The notes beneath the pieces were generated by a model. That model was given only the letters and a program-made list of their open reading frames with translations, had not been told where the DNA came from and ran no database searches. From assembly GCF_026626705.1 (NCBI RefSeq), contig NZ_JAPNKC010000001.1, positions 4,030,001 to 4,094,000 on the forward strand: a stretch of DNA of 64,000 nt. The letters run 5' to 3'. Positions 63,382-64,000 of this stretch are shown in pieces (within the stretch, counting starts at the first letter, position 1; each line of letters begins with the position of its first letter). Source of the stretch: Pyxidicoccus sp. MSG2. Its GTDB lineage: Bacteria; Myxococcota; Myxococcia; Myxococcales; Myxococcaceae. The position numbers and the translations under genes are program-made.

Positions 63382-64000
63382 TCAGGCCTCCTTCGCGGCC
63401 GGGTCCTCGTGCGCGAGCAGGGCGCGCAGCACGCGCTCACCCGTGGCTGGAATCTGGTGGATGCGCGCGCCCGTGGCATGGCGGATGGCATTGATGATGG
63501 CGGGAGCCGCGCCCACCACGCCCACCTCCGCCACGCCCTTGGCACCGAAGGGCCCGGGCCCGAAGGCCTGCTCCAGCAGGACGGCGTGGATGGCGACGGG
63601 CACGTCGAGCGCGCCCGGCACCTTGTAGCCACCCATGGAGGGATTCACGAGGTGGCCGTCCTTCCACACCAGCTCCTCGGTCAGCGCGTAGCCGAGCCCC
63701 TGGACGAAGCCGCCCTGCACCTGTCCCGCAGCCGCGGCGGGGTTGAGTGCCCGCCCCACGTCGTGGACGCACCACGCCTCCAGCACGTCCACCTTGCCCG
63801 TCACCTCGTCCACCTCGACCTCGGCCACCTGCGCGGCGAAGACGAAGAAGCCGTTGCCCATGGAGGGCAGCCCCTCCACGGTGGTGCGGCGCGTGTCGAG
63901 CTGCCACGCGGGGAACAGCCACCGCGAGGAGGCGATGATGGGCCCGCCCGCGACATAGAGCGCATACCCGGAGATGGCGCCGAAGGTGGTGGACAGGCCG
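63382..64000 (-). CDS. Xanthine dehydrogenase/aldehyde oxidase-type molybdopterin subunit, C-terminal part
   Basis: The gene enters from the right edge; the C-terminal ~205 residues are present. AEVEVDEVTGKVDVLEAWCVHDVGRALNP…GQVQGGFVQGLGYALTEE, then NPSMGGYKVPGALDVP and GPFGAKGVAEVGVVGAAPAIINAI with the catalytic-type Glu, is the XdhA/CoxL-like molybdopterin-binding subunit. It oxidises a purine, aldehyde or related substrate. Small 2Fe-2S and FAD subunits should lie beyond the window. Ends in a short acidic tail. Confidence 0.92.
   Translation of the reverse strand, partial: GLSTTFGAISGYALYVAGGPIIASSRWLFPAWQLDTRRTTVEGLPSMGNGFFVFAAQVAEVEVDEVTGKVDVLEAWCVHDVGRALNPAAAAGQVQGGFVQGLGYALTEELVWKDGHLVNPSMGGYKVPGALDVPVAIHAVLLEQAFGPGPFGAKGVAEVGVVGAAPAIINAIRHATGARIHQIPATGERVLRALLAHEDPAAKEA

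Noticed and set aside
60159..63494. 1111-codon open frame on the + strand
   Set aside because: Antisense shadow of the multi-PAS/GAF kinase with Arg/His/Gly/Val-rich noise.

Overview
The window is high-GC (by eye near 70%) DNA with third-position G/C coding bias throughout. It is most likely from a myxobacterium of the Myxococcus/Corallococcus/Pyxidicoccus/Archangium group. The evidence is the mix of Ser/Thr kinases, a sigma-54 activator with an FHA domain, AgmX/TonB-like tails, YARHG and ADYC domains, many lipoproteins, a lipoprotein toxin with its immunity gene, and stacked PAS/GAF histidine kinases. I saw no rRNA, tRNA, CRISPR array, insertion sequence or prophage. The organism is inferred from gene content, not from a marker gene.

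Layout. 1-1654: start of an RND efflux operon (adaptor, then permease cut by the window edge). 2217-3543: a divergent SDR dehydrogenase and HxlR regulator sharing an operator-like direct repeat. 3639-6501: erythromycin-esterase-like protein, secreted SnoaL-like protein, alpha/beta hydrolase. 6529-15688: a long minus-strand block running exbB-exbD-tonB, a TonB-dependent receptor with its own TonB-like domain plus a lipoprotein, then a secreted caspase-like protein and two lipoproteins, one with a JAMM metal-binding motif. 15761-29124: envelope and conflict-type genes: YARHG protein, a membrane pseudokinase, a small membrane protein, a large membrane/coiled-coil protein, a trypsin-like protease with an N-terminal effector-associated domain, and an alpha-2-macroglobulin split into two translationally coupled genes. 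29131-33000: small proteins, a nucleotidyltransferase-like protein, and a lipoprotein nuclease-fold toxin with a cognate immunity gene. 33118-35757: AEC transporter with LysR regulator, and an APCDD1-like lipoprotein.

35841-43238: an FHA/degenerate-GGDEF/sigma-54 activator coupled by ATGA to a 1280-residue kinase-STAND-membrane-FGE protein, then an ADYC-domain secreted protein. 43666-47889: MFS transporter, a 37-residue membrane protein, a TPR-like lipoprotein and a decayed LysR gene. 48037-52155: roadblock-like protein, Cys-rich small protein, single receiver, HD-domain protein, FRG-domain protein, small membrane protein. 52314-58421: four small-molecule hydrolases around a PAS histidine kinase, an orphan receiver and a FixJ-type regulator. 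58502-63233: three overlapping two-component genes (multi-PAS/GAF kinase, receiver, receiver-kinase hybrid). 63382-64000: 3' end of a xanthine dehydrogenase-type molybdopterin subunit.

The most interesting loci are the toxin/immunity pair (31293-32991), the EAD-protease/split-macroglobulin block (18172-27813), the coupled sigma-54/kinase-STAND pair (35841-41479), and the secreted caspase plus JAMM lipoproteins (6529-9881). Family names were recognised by eye from motifs; no search was run.
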